From the NCBI RefSeq assembly GCF_029846275.1, contig NZ_JARVWS010000002.1, positions 682,001 to 746,000 on the forward strand: DNA of 64,000 nucleotides, written 5' to 3'. The notes under the pieces are model-generated. The model did no database searches, was not told the DNA's origin, and was given only the letters and a program-made list of their open reading frames with translations. Origin of the DNA: Nocardioides sp. CER19. GTDB taxonomy: Bacteria; Actinomycetota; Actinomycetes; Propionibacteriales; Nocardioidaceae. Position numbers and translations under genes: made by a program. The first letter of the stretch is position 1. Each line of letters starts with the position of its first letter. This document shows positions 60,976 to 64,000 of this stretch, piece after piece.

Positions 60976-62025
60976 GTGTTTGGCCTGGAGCTGTCCACCG
61001 TCTGGTTCTGCCTCATCGCCGTCCTCTGGGTCGGCTACTTCACCCTCGAGGGCTTCGACTTCGGCGTCGGGATGCTGTTGCCGGTGCTGGCCCGCGACGA
61101 CCGCGAGCGGCGCGTCATGATCAACACGATCGGCCCGGTCTGGGACGGCAACGAGGTCTGGGTCCTCACCGCCGGCGGCGCGACGTTCGCCGCGTTCCCG
61201 GAGTGGTACGCCACCTTGTTCTCCGGGTTCTACCTGCCGCTGCTGCTCATCCTGCTGGCGCTGATCGTGCGCGGGGTGGCGTTCGAGTACCGCCACCAGC
61301 GCCCCGGAGCCACCTGGGCCGGCTGGTGGGATCGCGTGATCATCGTCGGCTCCTTCGTGCCGGCGCTGCTGTGGGGCGTGGCGTTCGCCAACATCGTGCA
61401 CGGGGTCCCGATCGACGCCGACAAGGAGTTCGCCGGCTCGCTGTGGACCCTGCTCAACCCCTACGCCCTCCTCGGCGGGCTGGTCACGCTGACGCTGTTC
61501 CTGACCCACGGCGCGATGTTCGTCGCGCTCAAGACGGAGGGCGACATCCGCCACCGGGCGCGCGCCCTGGCGGTGAAGGTCGGCGCCGTCGCGGCGGTGC
61601 TGGCCGTCGTGTTCCTCGTCTGGACGCAGGCGCACACCGGCAACGGCGGGTCAGCGGTCCTGTTCGCGCTCGCCGCACTGGCCCTGGTCGCCGGGCTGCT
61701 CATGGCAGCCCGCGGCCGAGAGGGCTGGGCCTTCCTCGGCACGTTCGTCACCCTCGCCCTGGCGGTGGCCGGCCTGTTCGTCGCGCTCTTCCCCGACGTG
61801 ATGCCGACGACCCTCGCCGACGGTCTCTCGCTCACCACCTCGAACGCGTCGGCCACCGACTACACGCTCAAGGTGATGACCATCGTCGCGCTGGTCTTCA
61901 CGCCGCTGGTCCTCTGCTACCAGGCGTGGACCTACTGGGTGTTCCGGCGCCGGATCGGCGTCCACCACCTGCCCGACGCCGAGCTCGAGCACGGCGGACC
62001 GCGGCCGACAGCCTCGCCGGCATGA
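60976..62025 (+). CDS. cydB: Cytochrome bd oxidase subunit II
   Basis: The 349-residue, eight- or nine-TM partner of CydA begins LSTVWFCLIAVLWVGYFTLEGFDFGVGMLLPVLARDDRERRVMINTIGPVWDGNEVWVL, the most conserved stretch of CydB, and contains LNPYALLGGLVTLTLFLTHGA. It completes the oxidase, which uses menaquinol in actinobacteria. GAGGAG lies 8 nt before GTG 60976. The stop overlaps the cydDC start (ATGA), so transporter and oxidase are made together. Confidence 0.96.
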   Translation: MFGLELSTVWFCLIAVLWVGYFTLEGFDFGVGMLLPVLARDDRERRVMINTIGPVWDGNEVWVLTAGGATFAAFPEWYATLFSGFYLPLLLILLALIVRGVAFEYRHQRPGATWAGWWDRVIIVGSFVPALLWGVAFANIVHGVPIDADKEFAGSLWTLLNPYALLGGLVTLTLFLTHGAMFVALKTEGDIRHRARALAVKVGAVAAVLAVVFLVWTQAHTGNGGSAVLFALAALALVAGLLMAARGREGWAFLGTFVTLALAVAGLFVALFPDVMPTTLADGLSLTTSNASATDYTLKVMTIVALVFTPLVLCYQAWTYWVFRRRIGVHHLPDAELEHGGPRPTASPA

Positions 62026-64000
62026 GGCCGACCGACCCGGCGGTGCGCCGACAGCTCGCCGTCGCGACCCGCCCGCTCGCCGTCGTGCTGCTGTGCGGAG
62101 TGGTCGGCGCCCTCCTCCTCGTCGGCCAGGCCTGGGCGGTCACCGAGCTGATCATCGCCGCGCTGCACGCCGAGCCGCTGACGGCGTGGGCGGCCCTCGT
62201 GGTGGGCGTCTTCGCGGCGCGCGCCCTGGTCGGCTGGGCCTCCGACGTCGCCGCGGCCCGTGCGGCGGCGCTCGTCGGGGCCGACGTACGACGGGGGGTC
62301 GTGCGCGCCGCCCTCTCCAGCTCGCTCCCCGGCTCGTCTGGCTCGGTCACCGCGCTGGCGACCCGTGGGGCGGCGGCGACCGAGCCGTACCTCACCCGCT
62401 ACGTCCCCGCCCTGGTCCTCGCCGGCGTGCTGCCCTTCCTCGTGGTCGTGGCCATCGCCGTCCTCGACCCGCTCTCCGGTGTCATCGTGCTCGCGACGCT
62501 GCCGCTCATCCCGGTGTTCGGGATCCTCGTCGGGCTCGCCACCCGCGACCGGGCGGAGTCCCAGTGGCGGGCGATGGCCGACCTCGCCGGGCACTTCCTC
62601 GACGTCATGCGGGGGCTGCCGACGCTGGTCGCGTTCCGTCGCGCGCGGGCGCAGTCGTCGGTCATCGCCGCGGTGACCGACCGCTACCGCCGCCGTACCC
62701 TCCGCACCCTCCGGATCGCGTTCGCCTCCTCGGCGGTGCTCGAGCTGGTCGCGACCATCTCGGTGGCGCTGGTCGCTGTCACCGTCGGCCTGCGCCTGGC
62801 CTCCGGTTCCCTCTCCCTGCAGACCGCCCTCGTCGTGCTGCTGCTCGCGCCCGAGGCCTACTGGCCGCTGCGCCGCGTCGGTGCCGAGTTCCACGCCGCC
62901 GCCGAGGGCGCCGCCACCTTCTCCAGCGTCGCCGAGACCCGGGTTGTCGCCCCTCGACTTCCGGGTTCTCGCCCCTCGACCTCCGGGTTGTCGCCCGTCG
63001 AGTTCGGGGTTGTCGCCCCTCGAGATCCGGAGAGCTGCCCGTCCGTCGCGCTCGAGGGCGTGTCGGTGACCTATCCCGGGCGCTCGGTGCCGGCCCTCGC
63101 GCCGATCACCCTGTCCGTCCCGAGCCGGGGCGTGACCGCGATCGTCGGCCCGTCGGGCTGTGGCAAGTCGACGCTCCTCGCGGTCGTGGCCGGCCTCCTC
63201 CCGCCGACCACCGGGTACGCCGACCTCCCGGCGCCCGACCGGATCGCCCTGCTGCCCCAGCGACCCGTCTTCCTGGCCGGCACCGTCGCCGAGAACCTCC
63301 GTCTGGCCCGGCCCGACGCCACCGACGACGAGCTCCGGGCGGTGCTCGCCCGGGTCGCCCTCGACCACCGGGTCGAGCTCGGCGACCAGCTCGGTGAGGA
63401 CGGGCTCACGCTCTCCGCGGGGGAGCGGGCCCGGCTGGCGCTGGCCCGGGTGGTGCTCTCCGACCGGCCGTGGGTGCTGCTCGACGAGCCGACCGCGCAC
63501 CTGGACGCGGACACCGAGCGGGTCATCGCGGACACGGTCGCCGAACTCGGACGGTCGCGGGCCGTCGTACTCGTGGCGCACCGGCCGGCCCTCGTCGCGC
63601 TCGCCGACCACGTCGTCGAGCTGCGGCCGGTCGTCGACGGACGGCGACAAGCCGGATCTCGAGGGGCGACAACCCCCGTCTCGAGGGGCGACAAGCCGGA
63701 TCTCGAGGGGCGGGAACCCGGAAGTCGAGGGGCGACAACCCGGATCTCGGCGGTGCTGGGGGGACTGGCGAGCACGGCGGGGGTGGCGCTCACCGCGACG
63801 GCCGGGTGGCTGATCGTGCAGGCGTCCTACCAGCCCGCGGTGCTCACGCTCCTGGTCGCGATCGTGGGGGTGCGGACGTTCGGGATCGCCCGGCCGGCCC
63901 TGAGGTACGCCGAGCGGCTGCTGTCCCACGACAGTGCGCTGCGGCTGCTGGCCGCCCGGCGGGTGCAGGTCTTCGACGCGGTCGTGCCGCTCACGCCCGG
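62022..64000 (+). CDS. CydDC fused cysteine/glutathione exporter, repeat-interrupted (partial)
   Basis: The open frame runs past the window end; 659 codons are visible. Residues 1-300 are the CydD membrane domain and 340-540 its ATPase (GPSGCGKST Walker A, LSAGERARLALARV signature, VLLDEPTAHLD Walker B, VLVAHRPALVALADH H-loop). From about 579 the CydC membrane domain begins (VLGGLASTAGVALTATAGWLI, RTFGIARPALRYAERLLSHDSALRLLAARR). The usual N-terminal basic helix of CydC is missing, replaced by repeat-coded residues. Two arrays of the 22-bp repeat are read in frame at residues 303-339 and 542-578, in the domain linkers. CydDC exports thiols needed for cytochrome bd assembly; the fusion itself is normal in actinobacteria. 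Confidence 0.9.
   Translation, partial: MRPTDPAVRRQLAVATRPLAVVLLCGVVGALLLVGQAWAVTELIIAALHAEPLTAWAALVVGVFAARALVGWASDVAAARAAALVGADVRRGVVRAALSSSLPGSSGSVTALATRGAAATEPYLTRYVPALVLAGVLPFLVVVAIAVLDPLSGVIVLATLPLIPVFGILVGLATRDRAESQWRAMADLAGHFLDVMRGLPTLVAFRRARAQSSVIAAVTDRYRRRTLRTLRIAFASSAVLELVATISVALVAVTVGLRLASGSLSLQTALVVLLLAPEAYWPLRRVGAEFHAAAEGAATFSSVAETRVVAPRLPGSRPSTSGLSPVEFGVVAPRDPESCPSVALEGVSVTYPGRSVPALAPITLSVPSRGVTAIVGPSGCGKSTLLAVVAGLLPPTTGYADLPAPDRIALLPQRPVFLAGTVAENLRLARPDATDDELRAVLARVALDHRVELGDQLGEDGLTLSAGERARLALARVVLSDRPWVLLDEPTAHLDADTERVIADTVAELGRSRAVVLVAHRPALVALADHVVELRPVVDGRRQAGSRGATTPVSRGDKPDLEGREPGSRGATTRISAVLGGLASTAGVALTATAGWLIVQASYQPAVLTLLVAIVGVRTFGIARPALRYAERLLSHDSALRLLAARRVQVFDAVVPLTP
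62928..63037 (-). repeat. Five-unit left-oriented 22-bp repeat array inside cydDC (linker 1)
   Basis: Five 22-bp units in register from 62928 to 63037 (110 bp): a terminal unit (GCCGAGACCCGGGTTGTCG), three internal units with CCCxTCGAxxTCxGGGTTxTCG, and a degenerate last one. It is the reverse orientation of the main arm at 5191. It codes for about 37 residues (ETRVVAPRLPGSRPSTSGLS and following) between the CydD membrane and ATPase domains. Confidence 0.9.
63645..63754 (+). repeat. Five-unit right-oriented 22-bp repeat array inside cydDC (linker 2)
   Basis: Five units (63645, 63667, 63689, 63711, 63733) in right orientation, each CGACAAxCCxxxTCTCGAGGGG-like, ending in a terminal unit with GATCTCGGCGGT. 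The array is 110 bp, as is linker 1, and codes for the CydD/CydC junction (RRQAGSRGATTPVSRGDKPD and following). Confidence 0.92.

Noticed and set aside
62022..64000. cydDC as a pseudogene broken by repeats
   Set aside because: The frame was followed codon by codon through the first array and by the continuous translation through the second, and all ABC motifs are intact.

Overview
High-GC actinobacterial DNA, most like Nocardioides or a close Nocardioidaceae relative. The grounds are the base composition, the many GTG starts, long gene chains joined by ATGA/GTGA overlaps, leaderless promoters, and actinobacterial neighbourhoods (mfd - NUDIX - SurA-like lipoprotein - mazG; eno - ftsB-like - DUF501 - ppx; cydAB-cydDC). 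No phage, plasmid, transposase, CRISPR array or rRNA was seen; one tRNA is present. The genus is inference.

Region 1 (1-26095) is an extracellular polysaccharide locus: Ig-like/DUF4082 surface protein (partial), Wzx-type flippase, CgeB-like glycosyltransferase, a nucleotide-sugar modification set (Gfo/Idh/MocA dehydrogenase, SDR epimerase, two DegT aminotransferases, NeuD-type acetyltransferase), glycosyltransferases, Wzz-like and Wzy-like proteins, a polysaccharide deacetylase, and a small carrier-protein module (GNAT, PLP decarboxylase, acyl carrier protein, AMP-forming ligase) resembling the one in exosortase-A exopolysaccharide loci. Two paralogous DUF4082/beta-helix surface proteins, an asparagine-synthetase-like protein and a final glycosyltransferase close it.

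Region 2 (26114-36356) is a phosphate uptake operon with an unusual order: pstC, pstA, a membrane-anchored PstS-like protein, an 873-residue secreted protein, a sortase-fold protein lacking the catalytic His and Cys, a second PstS with an added C-terminal domain, and pstB. A lytic transglycosylase and an M15 peptidase lipoprotein follow.

Region 3 (38234-59350) is mostly housekeeping: mfd, NUDIX, mazG, MaoC/OsmC, two flavoproteins, two regulators (a SARP-like protein with a broken ATPase remnant, and a LAL/LuxR protein), nitroreductase/HxlR, eno, divisome protein, DUF501, ppx, a tRNA with a UAA anticodon but a short variable loop, a Bax-inhibitor-1 protein, an SGNH hydrolase and cystathionine beta-synthase.

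Region 4 (59411-64000) is the cytochrome bd operon cydA-cydB-cydDC (cut by the window end), preceded by two strong Rex-type operators.

The most unusual feature is a family of modular 22-bp repeats. A 24-unit two-armed array lies at 5090-5630, a single palindromic copy follows eno, and two 110-bp five-unit arrays lie in frame inside cydDC, one in the linker between the CydD membrane and ATPase domains and one at the CydD/CydC junction. The large array is stop-free in all six frames. A second REP-like family sits at the 3' ends of two genes and supplies their stop codons. A third repeat, 94 bp in tandem with 23-bp palindromes, lies at 56545-56845.
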